From positions 1 to 64,000 of the forward strand of contig CALYAG010000009.1 of assembly GCA_944393465.1 (NCBI GenBank): a stretch of DNA of 64,000 nucleotides, given 5' to 3'. The translations under genes and the position numbers were made by a program. The stretch is from an uncultured Clostridia bacterium (GTDB lineage Bacteria; Bacillota; Clostridia; TANB77; CAG-508). This document shows, piece after piece, positions 33,244 through 42,968 of the stretch (the stretch's first letter is position 1; each line of letters starts with the position of its first letter). The notes under the pieces were generated by a model, which made no database searches, had not been told where the DNA came from, and saw only the letters and a program-made list of their open reading frames with translations.

Positions 33244-34221
33244 TTATTTTTCAACTTTTTCCTCAACACCTGTAGCTACAACTGTCACAACTACATTGTC
33301 ACCAAGGTCTTCATCTATAACTGTTCCAAAAATAACATTTGCATCCGGACTTACCTTTTCACCAATTAAACTTGCACTTTTGTTAATATCCTCTAGGCTA
33401 ATATCTTCGCCACCTTTAATATTAAATATAACTCCTTTTGCGCCATCTATTCCTGTTTCTGTAAGTGGGTTATTTAAAGCATTCATTGTAGCTTCAACTA
33501 TTTTGTTTTCTCCACTAGATTTTCCTATACCCATATATGAAAATCCTTGATAATCTAATATTGTTTTAACATCTGCAAAGTCTACATTTATTGTACCAAC
33601 TGAATTTATAATGTCTGTGATTGATTGAATTCCTTGTCTTAATATATCATCGGTCATTTTAAATGCATTTAGTATAGATACATTGCTTTCCGTATTTTGT
33701 AATAGCTTATCGTTTGATATTACTATAAGTGCATTCACATTTGGTTTTAGCTTGTCTATACCAACGTTTGCTCTAACACTTCTTAGCTTGCCTTCAAATG
33801 AAAATGGTTTGGTTACTATGCCTATTGTTAGAATTCCTTTCTTTTTGGCTTCTTCGGCAATTACTGGTATTGCACCTGTTCCAGTACCTCCACCCATTCC
33901 TGCTGTAACAAATAAAAGGTCTGTGCCATCTAATATTTTATCTATGTCTTCTATGCTTTCTTTAGCTGCTTTTTCTCCAACTTCTGGGTTAGCGCCTGCA
34001 CCCAAACCTTGAGCAATTTCTTTTCCTATTTGTAATGTTTTGCATCCATTTGTATTTGCTCTTTCAAGTATGCCCTTTTCTGTATTTACTAATATATATT
34101 CTACTCCATCTACATCCGATACTATCATTTGGTTTACAGCGTTGTTTCCGCCTCCACCAACACCTATTACTTTTATTTTTATTAAGTCTTTTGTTCTCTT
34201 TACTGGTTCGTAGTCTATCAC
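33244..34221 (-). CDS. ftsZ: FtsZ-like GTPase without the C-terminal tail
   Basis: A tubulin-like GTPase of 325 aa starting at a GTG with GGAGG 8 bases upstream. Present are the N-terminal IKVIGVGGGGNNAVNQMI, the tubulin signature MGGGTGTGAIPVIA (about 109-122), FEGKLRSVRANVGI, the T7 loop INVDFADVKTIL and the C-terminal core up to NVVVTVVATGV. The protein then ends at EEKVEK. Typical FtsZ (about 360-390 aa) carries a flexible linker and a conserved C-terminal peptide that binds FtsA/SepF/ZapA-type partners; both are missing. NTEKGIL replaces the usual NTD-x-x-x-L. It may be a second, specialised FtsZ or the lineage's only one. Confidence 0.93.
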   Translation of the reverse strand: MIDYEPVKRTKDLIKIKVIGVGGGGNNAVNQMIVSDVDGVEYILVNTEKGILERANTNGCKTLQIGKEIAQGLGAGANPEVGEKAAKESIEDIDKILDGTDLLFVTAGMGGGTGTGAIPVIAEEAKKKGILTIGIVTKPFSFEGKLRSVRANVGIDKLKPNVNALIVISNDKLLQNTESNVSILNAFKMTDDILRQGIQSITDIINSVGTINVDFADVKTILDYQGFSYMGIGKSSGENKIVEATMNALNNPLTETGIDGAKGVIFNIKGGEDISLEDINKSASLIGEKVSPDANVIFGTVIDEDLGDNVVVTVVATGVEEKVEK

Positions 34222-34267
34222 TATTAATTCCTCCTTGCACTATTGGTAATTTGCTCGCATTGATTTT

Positions 34268-34298
34268 GTTAAATAAAAAAATGATTTTTTTATTTAAC
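34268..34298 (-). terminator. Terminator of spo0A
   Basis: A perfect 14-bp inverted repeat GTTAAATAAAAAAA / TTTTTTTATTTAAC with a 3-nt loop, 80 bases after the spo0A stop and before the ftsZ-like gene. Confidence 0.65.
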
Positions 34299-34377
34299 AA
34301 AAAACGTACCTATATTATACTATATTTCTGCCATTTTTCAAGTGCTAATAGTGATAAAAAAATTTTTTTACGCTTAT

Positions 34378-35196
34378 TTAAGCTGACTTAAGTTCAAGGC
34401 GTAGCTTATCTGCAATCATTGCTATAAATTCGCTATTTGTAGGCTTACCTTTGTCAGCTGAAACTGTGTAGCCAAATATACTTTCTGTAACTTTTGGGTC
34501 GCCTCTTCCCCAAGCTACTTCAATGGCATGACGAATAGCCCTTTCAACTCTTGAAGGTGTTGTACCATATTTATTTGCAATATCTGGATAAAGTAATTTG
34601 GTAACTTGATTTATCATTTCTACATTTTTAACAGACATAATTATAGCTTCTCGTAAAAATTGGTACCCTTTAATGTGCGCAGGGACTCCAACTTCATGAA
34701 TAATATTTGTAACTGCTGCTTCTAAGTCGTTCTTATTGTTTTCTTCATATTTTTTGATTGTAATATATGGTGATTTAATTTCGTGATTGATTATAACATC
34801 CTTTAAATTTTCTGGATCATCGTTTTTGATTTCTTTTATTCTTTGGGTAAGTAGCTCAATATCAAAAGGTTTAACTATGTAGTAATCTGCCCCTAATGCT
34901 ATCGCTTTTTGAGTTATTTTGTCTTGACCAACTGCTGAAACCATTATTTTTATTGGATTCTTTTCTATTTTTGTTTTGTTAAGTTTTTCTAGCACTCCTA
35001 TACCATCTAAATGTGGCATTATTACATCAAGTAATAGTACATCAGGTTTTAGCCTGAGTACATTGGAATAAGCCTCTTCTCCATCTCTGGCTATTCCCAC
35101 AATTTCCATTTCATTATCATTTACTAAGTAATTTTTAAGTGTCATTCCAAAGTCGTAGTTATCATCTGCTATTAGCACCTTAATTTTGTCACTCAC
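34378..35196 (-). CDS. spo0A: Sporulation master regulator Spo0A
   Basis: Response regulator of 272 aa that commits the cell to sporulation. The receiver domain has the acidic pocket DD at 11-12, phospho-acceptor D57 in LLLDVIMP and the conserved Lys in YYIVKPFD. The C-terminal DNA-binding domain is the Spo0A-specific fold: [18 protein letters not shown], then the recognition helix [21 protein letters not shown]. It binds TGTCGAA boxes in characterised species, which is relevant to the tandem boxes found elsewhere in the window. Confidence 0.97.
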   Translation of the reverse strand: MSDKIKVLIADDNYDFGMTLKNYLVNDNEMEIVGIARDGEEAYSNVLRLKPDVLLLDVIMPHLDGIGVLEKLNKTKIEKNPIKIMVSAVGQDKITQKAIALGADYYIVKPFDIELLTQRIKEIKNDDPENLKDVIINHEIKSPYITIKKYEENNKNDLEAAVTNIIHEVGVPAHIKGYQFLREAIIMSVKNVEMINQVTKLLYPDIANKYGTTPSRVERAIRHAIEVAWGRGDPKVTESIFGYTVSADKGKPTNSEFIAMIADKLRLELKSA

Positions 35197-35302
35197 TACC
35201 TTTTACCTCCTAATTCATTCTTTTGTAAAATTTTACCACCTCATTATATATGATTCAACAAAAAAGTGCAATAGTTTTTTACCAATTTTTTGAATTTTTT
35301 AT

Positions 35303-35902
35303 CTAATTTTGCGTTATTATTTTATGACAAATTTCGTTTATGCTAATTAGGCTAATATTGGCTCTTTCTAACTCTTTTTTGGCATCTAGCGTAGATTCTA
35401 AAATCAACTTTATATTTTCTTTATATTCCATTTTTACAATATTTATTTTTAAATTTTTGCATATAAATTGAATGTTTTTTAAATCACTGTATGCAATTTC
35501 AACCTCATATCTTATTCCATAATCTTTTTGGACTATTTGTGCATTTTCAATTGCTTTTTGTGCAGATTCTGTATACGCTCTAACTAAACCTCCTGTGCCT
35601 AGCAATATTCCTCCAAAATATCTAGTTACAATTATTATTACATTTGTAAGGTTTGCCGATTTTAATAGTGCAAGCATAGGCGCTCCTGCAGTACCTGATG
35701 GCTCTCCATCATCACTGCATTTTTCAATTTTTTGAACAATATATGCATAACAATTGTGTTTGGCATCATGATACTTTTTTCTTGTTTCTTGCAAAATTTT
35801 TTCCGCTTCATCTTTGCTATTTGCTTCACATAAAGTAGCAATAAATTTAGACTTTTTTTCTATAATTTCTGCTACCGATTCACTATTTATTGATTTAAAC
35901 AT
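35303..35902 (-). CDS. yigZ: YigZ/IMPACT family protein
   Basis: A 199-aa protein of the UPF0029/IMPACT family; the eukaryotic member inhibits GCN2, and the bacterial role is unresolved though a translation-linked function is suspected. The N-terminal domain carries KSKFIATL, KYHDAKHNCYAY, DDGEPSGTAGAP and RYFGGILLGTGGLVRAYTESA. The C-terminal domain is a DUF1949-like EF-G domain V fold. AGAGGAAAA precedes the ATG. Confidence 0.93.
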   Translation of the reverse strand: MFKSINSESVAEIIEKKSKFIATLCEANSKDEAEKILQETRKKYHDAKHNCYAYIVQKIEKCSDDGEPSGTAGAPMLALLKSANLTNVIIIVTRYFGGILLGTGGLVRAYTESAQKAIENAQIVQKDYGIRYEVEIAYSDLKNIQFICKNLKINIVKMEYKENIKLILESTLDAKKELERANISLISINEICHKIITQN

Positions 35903-36019
35903 TTTTCCTCTATTCTTTCTAATACAGGTTCAAAGTTTCAAAATATAATTTTGTTAAATAGAAAAATCTGCTTTCCCTAATAAAAAGAACCTGTGCTTTT
36001 AACTTAAATTTTATTATTG

Positions 36020-37408
36020 TTATTGATTAAGCCCTGCCGTGTATCCAGTAGAATAAGCAATTTGTAAATTAAAACCTCCCGTGTATGCATCTACATCAAT
36101 TATTTCTCCTGCAAAATACAAGCCTTTTACTAATTTTGACTCCATAGTTTTTGGATTTATTTCCTTTATATTTACTCCACCAGCAGTAACAATGGCTTCT
36201 TCTACTGGTCTAAAGCCTTCTATAGCTATGTTAAAGTTTTTTAATAATTTAACAAGCTCATGCCTTTCTTCTTTTGTTATGGAGTTTACTTTTTTATTTG
36301 AAAATTTATTTGTTTTTAAATTGTTTTCATCTATTTTCACATTATTAAAAACTGCACTAGCTTTTTTGCAAATTATATTATCCATTACATTTACAACCAC
36401 TGGTATTAGCTTTTGTGGTAATAATTTATTCAAACTATTTTTAAATTCTTTATTTTTTTCCTCCGAAAAATCTCTTATTATTCTATCATCTAATTTAGCT
36501 TCATCTAGTGCTGGCTTTAAGTCTATACTTATATACACATTATTCATACTGCCTCTTACTAAATGAGCCGAACCACTTAAAATGATAGGTCCAGATACTC
36601 CAAAATGTGTAAATAACATCTCTCCAAAATCTTCATATATTATTTTATTGTCTCTATATATTTTTAAGCCTACATTTTTTAAGCTCAAGCCTTGTAACTT
36701 TTGACAAGTTTCAAGTCCTAATAAATAAGTATTTTGACTCTGTGTTTTATATTCTTGAGAATCAATTGTTGTTTCTTTAGAATTTTTATATTCATCCATC
36801 TGTTTTGCTTTTAACGCAACCAATGATGGACGTATCTCTGTAATAGTGTGACCAAGTTTTTTAGCCATTTCATAACCATCACCTGTTGAACCTGTAAGTG
36901 GATAACTTTTCCCTCCAGTTGCTAAAATTACTTTATCTGCTTGTAATAAATTTTTTTCATTATTTAATGTGTACCTAACGCCAGTTACTTTACCATCAAG
37001 AGTTACTATATCTTCAACTTTCGCATTGGTAATTATTTTTACATTTTGCTTTTTTAAAACTCGAATTAGAGCATCTCGTACATCAGATGCTCTATCTGTT
37101 ACTGGAAATACTCTATTTCCTCTTTCAACTTTTGTTTTTAATCCTTCTTTTTCTAAAAGATTTATAATATCTTGATTTGTATAATTTTGAAAAGCACTAT
37201 ATAAAAATTTGCCGTTGCCTGGTATATTTTTTATAAAGTCATCCATAGGCAAACTACTTGTTATATTGCATCTACCTTTTCCTGTTATGCAAAGCTTTTT
37301 GCCTAATTGATTCATTTTTTCAATAATGGTAACGTTGTCGCCCTGCAAGCTTGCACTAATAGCTGCAAGCATTCCAGCTGGTCCACCACCAATTACAATT
37401 ACATCCAT
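36020..37408 (-). CDS. HI0933-family flavoprotein
   Basis: NAD(P)/FAD-dependent oxidoreductase of the HI0933/YhiN (BaiN-like) family, 462 aa. The FAD-binding dinucleotide motif is MDVIVIGGGPAGMLAA, followed by the family phrase QLGKKLCITGKGRCNIT. GGKSYPLTGSTGDGY and the C-terminal GLYFAGEIIDVDAYTGGFNLQIA complete the FAD domain. Substrate is unknown for most members. AAAGAAAGGA precedes the ATG. A repeat element lies directly upstream, between this gene and ynbB. Confidence 0.93.
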   Translation of the reverse strand: MDVIVIGGGPAGMLAAISASLQGDNVTIIEKMNQLGKKLCITGKGRCNITSSLPMDDFIKNIPGNGKFLYSAFQNYTNQDIINLLEKEGLKTKVERGNRVFPVTDRASDVRDALIRVLKKQNVKIITNAKVEDIVTLDGKVTGVRYTLNNEKNLLQADKVILATGGKSYPLTGSTGDGYEMAKKLGHTITEIRPSLVALKAKQMDEYKNSKETTIDSQEYKTQSQNTYLLGLETCQKLQGLSLKNVGLKIYRDNKIIYEDFGEMLFTHFGVSGPIILSGSAHLVRGSMNNVYISIDLKPALDEAKLDDRIIRDFSEEKNKEFKNSLNKLLPQKLIPVVVNVMDNIICKKASAVFNNVKIDENNLKTNKFSNKKVNSITKEERHELVKLLKNFNIAIEGFRPVEEAIVTAGGVNIKEINPKTMESKLVKGLYFAGEIIDVDAYTGGFNLQIAYSTGYTAGLNQ

Positions 37409-37421
37409 AATGTGTCCTTTC

Positions 37422-37518
37422 TTTTTTCAGTTGGGGACGGTCCTAAATCGAAAATTTCTGATTGGGGACGGTCCTAAAATGAAAATTTTCGATTTAGGAC
37501 CGTCCCCAACTGAAAAAA
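37422..37518. repeat. GGGGACGGTCC palindromic repeat, TTTTCA form (two left ends, one right end)
   Basis: Two left ends (the second starting TTCTGATTGGGGACGG) and one right end (CGATTTAGGACCGTCCCCAA). Here the inner flank is CGAAAA instead of TGAAAA, matched by TTTTCG on the other side. It ends 3 bases before the ynbB stop. Confidence 0.85.
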
Positions 37519-37520
37519 AT

Positions 37521-38765
37521 TTATTTAATATTTTCAACTGCTTTCATTAAACCAAGCTTGCCATATTCGTAGGTTAGGCCACCTTGCTGAAATGCTAAAT
37601 ATGGTGGTCTTAATGGTGCATCACAGCTTAGTTCTATTGATGAACCTTGTGTAAATGCTCCTGCTGCCATTATGACTTGGTCCTCATATCCAGGCATATC
37701 CCCTGGTACTGGAATTGAGTTTGAATCTACTGGAGACCCCATTTGTATTCCTTGACAATATTTTATTAATTTTTCTCTATCGTTAAATTCTATAGTTTGA
37801 ACTATGTCTGTTCTAGGTTCATTAAATCTTGGTTGTACTTTGTAGCCTAAGCTTTCCATTACTTTACTTGTAAGGACTGCTGTTTTTAAGCTACTTGCTA
37901 CTACGCTTGGTGCAAAGAACAAACCTTGTAAAATCTTTTTATTCATTCCTAGTGTTGGTCCAACATCTTTGCCTTCTCCCGGAAGAGTTAGTCTTTCACC
38001 AACTAAATGTATCAAGTCTTTTCTTCCAACCACATATGCACCATTAGGAGCTATTCCTCCACCTAGGTTTTTTATTAATGAACCTACACATACATCTGCG
38101 CCAAAGTTTGATGGCTCTTCTTTATTAGTAAATTCTCCATAGCAGTTGTCCACCATTATAATAACATTTGAGTCTACTTCTTTTATTAACTTTATTACTT
38201 TTTGTATTTTGTCTAAAGTTATGCTATTTCTTAGGGCATAACCTCTTGAACGTTGAATTTCTACTAATTTAATATTTTTTTGACTTAGTCTAGTTTTTAT
38301 TTGTTCATAATCAAAATCATTATTTATTAAATCTATTTGTTCATATTTTACGCCAAATGATTTAAGTGAACTTGCATTTTCTCTAATTCCTATTACTTCA
38401 TCGAGTGTATCATAAGGCTTGCCACATATGCTAAGCATAGTGTCCCCTGGTCTTAAAAGTCCAAATAGTGTTACATTTAAAGCGTGTGAAGCAGATATAA
38501 ATTGGCCTCTAACTAAGCTGTCTTCTACTCCAAATATTTGGCTATATATGTTTTCAATAGTTTCTCTTCCAATATCATCATATCCATATCCAGTTGTTTC
38601 ATTAAAATGAACCTCAGATAGGTTGTTGTCATGAAATGCTTTTAAAACCTTTAATGAATTGTACTCGCAGATTTCATTAATTTTGGCAAATTCTTCTTTT
38701 ACTTCTTTTTCACATTTATTTACTAAATTAAATGTTTCTTCACTAATTCCATATTCTTTGTACAT
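37521..38765 (-). CDS. ynbB: PLP-dependent lyase of the YnbB/aluminium-resistance family
   Basis: A 414-aa PLP enzyme of the cystathionine/methionine gamma-lyase superfamily (methionine gamma-lyase-like subfamily). It has NETTGYGYDDIGRETIE near the N-terminus, FISASHALNVTLFGLLRPGD around the cofactor phosphate, VDNCYGEFTN, and the PLP lysine in VGSLIKNLGGGIAPNG. The C-terminal part contains QGSSIELSCDAPLRPPY. The exact reaction is not established for this subfamily. It is the gene before the flavoprotein on the same strand. Confidence 0.93.
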   Translation of the reverse strand: MYKEYGISEETFNLVNKCEKEVKEEFAKINEICEYNSLKVLKAFHDNNLSEVHFNETTGYGYDDIGRETIENIYSQIFGVEDSLVRGQFISASHALNVTLFGLLRPGDTMLSICGKPYDTLDEVIGIRENASSLKSFGVKYEQIDLINNDFDYEQIKTRLSQKNIKLVEIQRSRGYALRNSITLDKIQKVIKLIKEVDSNVIIMVDNCYGEFTNKEEPSNFGADVCVGSLIKNLGGGIAPNGAYVVGRKDLIHLVGERLTLPGEGKDVGPTLGMNKKILQGLFFAPSVVASSLKTAVLTSKVMESLGYKVQPRFNEPRTDIVQTIEFNDREKLIKYCQGIQMGSPVDSNSIPVPGDMPGYEDQVIMAAGAFTQGSSIELSCDAPLRPPYLAFQQGGLTYEYGKLGLMKAVENIK

Positions 38766-38788
38766 AATTTACCTCTTTTATTTCTATT

Positions 38789-40510
38789 TTAATCTTGCAC
38801 TGTACCGCTATAAACTGTTCCATTTGTAGAATTATTTACTTTGTAGTATTCTCCTAAAAATGTTGCATCTAGCCAAGACAAAGTATATTGTTTATCACTT
38901 ACAAGTTGTCCATTTATATCTACAACTTGCCATACTCCATCCTTTTTAACACCTGCTACATTGCCATTTTGCTCTGTTACCATGTCATATTCATATGGTA
39001 CTACTACTGTTCCATTGCTATTTACCAATCCCCATTTACCATTGCTTTGACTAGCATATACAGTGTTATTTGGGAATAATGATTTATAAGTTATTTCATT
39101 TCCAGAAAAATCATAATATTTCATTTCTGTTTCAGAAAATACTTTTATATAATTATCTTTTTTAAGAACATTTGCATTTGCTATGCCATCATGAACATTC
39201 ATATTGCTATCAATAATAAATGTTGTATTATCATCTGTTTTAATAGCTTGAAGTGCATTTGTATCGTCAATGGCTTGAATAGCGTCATAATCTAAGTTAA
39301 TAATTACATTACCGTTTCCATCAATTACACCTGTTTTGCTATCTTTTGTTACAATAAAATAATTATTGTTAAAATATTCTATATAAGTATAGTTTTCATG
39401 TAATTTTTTGTTTCCTGATGAGTCTACGATATTATAGTTGTTGTTTTTATCTATTACTATTGCTAAATCACTTACAGGGTTATAACTAATAATGTCTGTA
39501 TTTAAGTTGTTTCCTTGTGCGTCAAATACAACTGTTTCTTCGCCTTTTTGAGCGTCTATATATTTTCCGCCTATTATAATGCTATCATAGTCAATTGGAA
39601 CTATATTATTTCCTTCTAAGTCCACTACACCTTGTGCTTGATCCTTTTGGACTATTAGTAAATTATTATTTGAATCATAACTTATAGAAGTATATTCATT
39701 AGCTAAAATTTCTTTATTATTTTTATATAAGCCATATCTACCATTTGATGAAGTGACTAAATATACATCTTCACCTGATACATCATTTAAACGAGTTATT
39801 TCATTATATAATGTGTCCAATATTATTTTGCCTGTTTTATCTGCATAGCCAAATCTATATCCATCATCTGTTACAATTCTTAATACAAAGCCTGCATTTT
39901 CGTATTTTGTTTCTTCTTTATAATATCCGTCTGCCATTATAGCATCATACTCAGGCTTTAAAATTGTAGTTCCTTTTATATTTATAACTCCAAATTTACC
40001 ATTTTGCTCTACTCTAAGGTTACCTTCTTTGTAGTCAATATTTGTAATTGAGTTATAAATATTTTCTGTTATTTTGTTTCCATCAAAATCCATTATTCCA
40101 TAAAGACCACCTAGCTTATATTTAAGCACAGTTTTTTCATAAGGAATATTGCTAGTTATACTGTTAATGGAAATTGCCTCAACACTGTCATAGTCAGTAA
40201 ATAGTGGACTTCCATTTGCGTCTACTGCAGAATAATTTTGTCCATCATCTGACTTAATAAAAACAGCTTTTGTTGGGTTAGGTATATCTATTGATGCGTA
40301 AGTTGGCTGCAAGACTACATTTCCATCTTTATCTATTACACCATATTTGCCATCCTGTTCTAGTTTATAATATTGAATTTCACTGTCTTGTATTGTTGAA
40401 AGTTCATACTTGTATTTTAAATTATTTAGATAAATTGAAACTCCTACAATTGCTCCTATTATTAAAACTAAAATTATTACAAAAATAATTATATTTCTTT
40501 TTTTATTCAT
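38789..40510 (-). CDS. Membrane-anchored WG-repeat protein
   Basis: 573 aa from the ATG at 40510; AGAAAGGA lies 12 bases before it, and the upstream in-frame ATGs are too close to or ahead of that site. A short basic N-terminus and one membrane segment (NIIIFVIILVLIIGAIVGVSIYL) are followed by many KWG/WG-type beta repeats such as EQDGKYGVIDKDGNVVLQP, QNGKFGVINIKGTTILKPE and SNGKWGLVNSNGTVVVPYE. The repeats are extracytoplasmic. WG-repeat proteins are common in Clostridia, but their ligands are not known. It ends 23 bases before ynbB begins. Confidence 0.88.
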   Translation of the reverse strand: MNKKRNIIIFVIILVLIIGAIVGVSIYLNNLKYKYELSTIQDSEIQYYKLEQDGKYGVIDKDGNVVLQPTYASIDIPNPTKAVFIKSDDGQNYSAVDANGSPLFTDYDSVEAISINSITSNIPYEKTVLKYKLGGLYGIMDFDGNKITENIYNSITNIDYKEGNLRVEQNGKFGVINIKGTTILKPEYDAIMADGYYKEETKYENAGFVLRIVTDDGYRFGYADKTGKIILDTLYNEITRLNDVSGEDVYLVTSSNGRYGLYKNNKEILANEYTSISYDSNNNLLIVQKDQAQGVVDLEGNNIVPIDYDSIIIGGKYIDAQKGEETVVFDAQGNNLNTDIISYNPVSDLAIVIDKNNNYNIVDSSGNKKLHENYTYIEYFNNNYFIVTKDSKTGVIDGNGNVIINLDYDAIQAIDDTNALQAIKTDDNTTFIIDSNMNVHDGIANANVLKKDNYIKVFSETEMKYYDFSGNEITYKSLFPNNTVYASQSNGKWGLVNSNGTVVVPYEYDMVTEQNGNVAGVKKDGVWQVVDINGQLVSDKQYTLSWLDATFLGEYYKVNNSTNGTVYSGTVQD

Positions 40511-40752
40511 GAAAAATTTCATTCCTTTCTCGCTTTGCTCTAAAGGCACACATAGTTATGAAAGTAATTTCTTTCAAACTAATAAAACCTCTTTCTAATT
40601 GATTAGCAACTATTTATTATTAATATTTCCTAATATTTGCATATTATTATTATATATTTTAAAGTGCTATTAGTCAATTAATTTTAAGAGTTTTAATACA
40701 AAATTTTCCTTCATTTTATAGCCAATTTAGTGAGCATTAACTTTTATTTTAA

Positions 40753-41475
40753 CTAATTTTTTTCCGCAACAACACACCTAAGGTTATTAGGCATGTCTTT
40801 AACATATGTAATTAAAATTAATATATCATTTTTACTTTGGTCGTTTTCTGTTTCAGTGTTTTTACTATCTATATCATTGCCTTTTATGTTATTTAATATT
40901 TGAGTAAATTCATCTGCTTCGTTTAAGTTTTCATAGCATTTAATAATCTTATTTGAAGTAACCTTGTATGTGCTTTGATTTTCATTTACAGTGTAATTTA
41001 TTTCATCACCAATTTGTAGTTCTTTTAAATTTGCGAAGTAATTATTACTTTCTCCAACATTGTATGCCTTTAAGCCAATTATTCCTCTTAAAATATTTGA
41101 ATTAGTATAATGACCAACACTATGGCTTATTACATCACTACTTGTTCCTTCTGCAATATTTGCAGTAAGGTTTAATTTTTCTATTTCAATTTGCCAATTT
41201 GTTACTTGCGTTAAAGGCAAATCATCTACTTCATTAGAATTTGTCGAGTTAATGTTCTGTTCATTCTCACTTGATATATTCTCACTTGATATGACACTCT
41301 CATTAAGATTGCTTGTTTCATTACTTTGTTCTGTGCTTAGCATTATATATGAATACTCTTGATTTGATTTAAGATTTTTCATTTGTTTTAGGCAAAATAC
41401 AATGATTAAAAAAATAAATAAAGATACCAAAAATGATATAATGTTTAAATTTCTTTTATTATAATTTATTTTCAT
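40753..41475 (-). CDS. Sortase-like protein lacking the catalytic His and Cys
   Basis: A 240-aa protein with one N-terminal membrane segment (about 11-30), a Ser/Asn/Glu-rich linker, and a sortase beta-barrel: WQIEIEKLNLTANIAEGTS, SVGHYTNSN, GIIGLKAYN, YFANLKELQIGDEINY and ILITYV. In active sortases the fourth phrase ends in H-N and the sixth is T-C; here Tyr138 and Tyr224 occupy the two catalytic positions. The Arg (R233) is kept. It therefore looks like an intact reading frame for a catalytically dead sortase, perhaps a binding protein. Nothing nearby is an obvious LPxTG substrate. Confidence 0.8.
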   Translation of the reverse strand: MKINYNKRNLNIISFLVSLFIFLIIVFCLKQMKNLKSNQEYSYIMLSTEQSNETSNLNESVISSENISSENEQNINSTNSNEVDDLPLTQVTNWQIEIEKLNLTANIAEGTSSDVISHSVGHYTNSNILRGIIGLKAYNVGESNNYFANLKELQIGDEINYTVNENQSTYKVTSNKIIKCYENLNEADEFTQILNNIKGNDIDSKNTETENDQSKNDILILITYVKDMPNNLRCVVAEKN

Positions 41476-41641
41476 AAAAACATTATATCACTTTTTGGTA
41501 ATTATTGTAAATAGGCTTGGAATTTTTTATTTTGAAATTTATTACAAAAAACAGATAAATCTCAACCTAAAACAATTTATTTAGATAAGAATTTATACTT
41601 TTAATCTTTTTATATTTTATTAAATACTCTATATTGATAAT

Positions 41642-42496
41642 CTACTTTTCAATTAATTCTTTTAGTTCTTCCTCTGTTATATTTAAAATTTGACATATTT
41701 GTTCATCTGACATTTTTAGTTCTTTCATTCGTTTAGCTATTTCTTTTATTTCTTGTTCTTTTGCATATGCTACTCCTGTGTCATAGTTAAACTTTGCCAT
41801 TGCTCTTGCTTCGATTATTTCTCTTTCTTTTGGGTCTGCCATTATTTCATCTACCAACTTCATCGCTTTTTTTACTTCTGGATTATCTAACTTTGACATT
41901 TCTACTTTATCCTCCCTTCCTACTATAAGCCATAGCCACTCATCTAGCTTGGTCTTTATTTCAGGATTCTTTTTTATAAACTTTGGTAATTCTATAAAAT
42001 GCATTTCTAATACATTTGTAGCTAACAGGTCTTCTTTCTTATAACCTAAGTCAACATATGCTTCTTTACTTGTTTCTTCAAATTTCATATGAGCTATTGA
42101 ATGATAGCTATTTCTTTTATATCTATTAAAATTTAAAATATTTATAACTATTGATGGTTTTAAGCCTTTGTAGTCTTCACTTGTTTTTATTTGAGTAGCA
42201 ATATTTTTGCTCATATACACTGTACTTCTCTTTGAGATATTTCCTTGGTTTTCTACTTGCATCTCTATGTCTGCTATTCTTTTATTATCTAATTCTGCTC
42301 TTATGTCTAGCACGCTACCCTTTTCATTTAATATATCTTTTGGAATTTCTGCATTTAGTACTTGAACATTTTTTAATTTAATTTTTAATATTGCTTCTAA
42401 AAAATCTTTTAATATTCCATTTGGATCATCCCTTGTAAATGTACGTTTAAACACGTAGTCATTTAATAGTGGGGCTTCTTCATTATTATTTGACAT
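41642..42496 (-). CDS. Rpn-family PD-(D/E)XK nuclease (transposase-like)
   Basis: A 284-aa member of the Rpn/PDDEXK_2 family, DNA endonucleases that promote RecA-independent recombination and have been linked to phage defence. The N-terminus PLLNDYVFKRTF and the catalytic core VLDIRAELDNKRIADIEMQ (D, then E-x-Q) are typical. The C-terminus holds a helical linker and a degenerate repeat of the form MKELKMSDEQICQILNITEEE. AGAAAGGAATAATAA precedes the ATG. The promoter upstream carries the tandem TGTCGAA boxes also seen at toxI. Confidence 0.9.
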   Translation of the reverse strand: MSNNNEEAPLLNDYVFKRTFTRDDPNGILKDFLEAILKIKLKNVQVLNAEIPKDILNEKGSVLDIRAELDNKRIADIEMQVENQGNISKRSTVYMSKNIATQIKTSEDYKGLKPSIVINILNFNRYKRNSYHSIAHMKFEETSKEAYVDLGYKKEDLLATNVLEMHFIELPKFIKKNPEIKTKLDEWLWLIVGREDKVEMSKLDNPEVKKAMKLVDEIMADPKEREIIEARAMAKFNYDTGVAYAKEQEIKEIAKRMKELKMSDEQICQILNITEEELKELIEK

Positions 42497-42708
42497 TTAT
42501 TATTCCTTTCTATTGTATCAAAATGTTGATGTTTTTTCAATACTTTTTTATATTATTGCAACATATTTTAATACAAATTTTTTTGAAATTTTAAATAAAT
42601 TAATCTTTTTCTTTAGTGACTAATTTACCTCCTTTCTTTATAATGTTGCCCCCTATTTCCCATTAATTCCTTAAATAGACTAATAGGCTAATTTTTTATA
42701 TGATTTTT

Positions 42709-42737
42709 ATTTTACATTATTTTCCATTATATGTCAA
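42709..42737 (-). promoter_or_regulatory. Promoter of the Rpn-type nuclease gene
   Basis: TTGACA (42737-42732), a 17-bp spacer and TAAAAT (42714-42709) on the minus strand. A leader of about 200 bases without an obvious gene follows. Confidence 0.65.
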
Positions 42738-42765
42738 TATTTTTCTAATATTTGACAAAAAACTT

Positions 42766-42782
42766 TTCGACAAAATTCGACA
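42766..42782 (-). promoter_or_regulatory. Tandem TGTCGAA boxes upstream of the Rpn-type nuclease gene
   Basis: Two perfect TGTCGAA heptamers on the minus strand with a 10-bp period, 28 bp upstream of the -35 box. They match the Spo0A-box consensus and the sites at 3941 and 49666. Confidence 0.55.
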
Positions 42783-42895
42783 AATGGTCAGAAGTAAAAC
42801 TACCAAGGCTACTTAAAGTCTTGGTAGTTCTTATTTATTTTTTTGACAATTGTTGCTTAGGTTTTGATGTTTCGCTTATTTTTCACTTGTGTGGT

Positions 42896-42967
42896 TGTCA
42901 TTTAGAACCGTCCCTTTTAACAATTTTGAAAATTTTTTCGATTTAGGACCGTCCCCAACTGAAAAAA
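42896..42967. repeat. Two right halves of GGGACGG-type repeats
   Basis: A degraded TGTCAA-form half (TGTCATTTAGAACCGTCCC) is followed by a TTTTCG-form half (CGATTTAGGACCGTCCCCAA). The second ends one base before the histidine kinase stop. Confidence 0.75.
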
Positions 42968-42968
42968 T

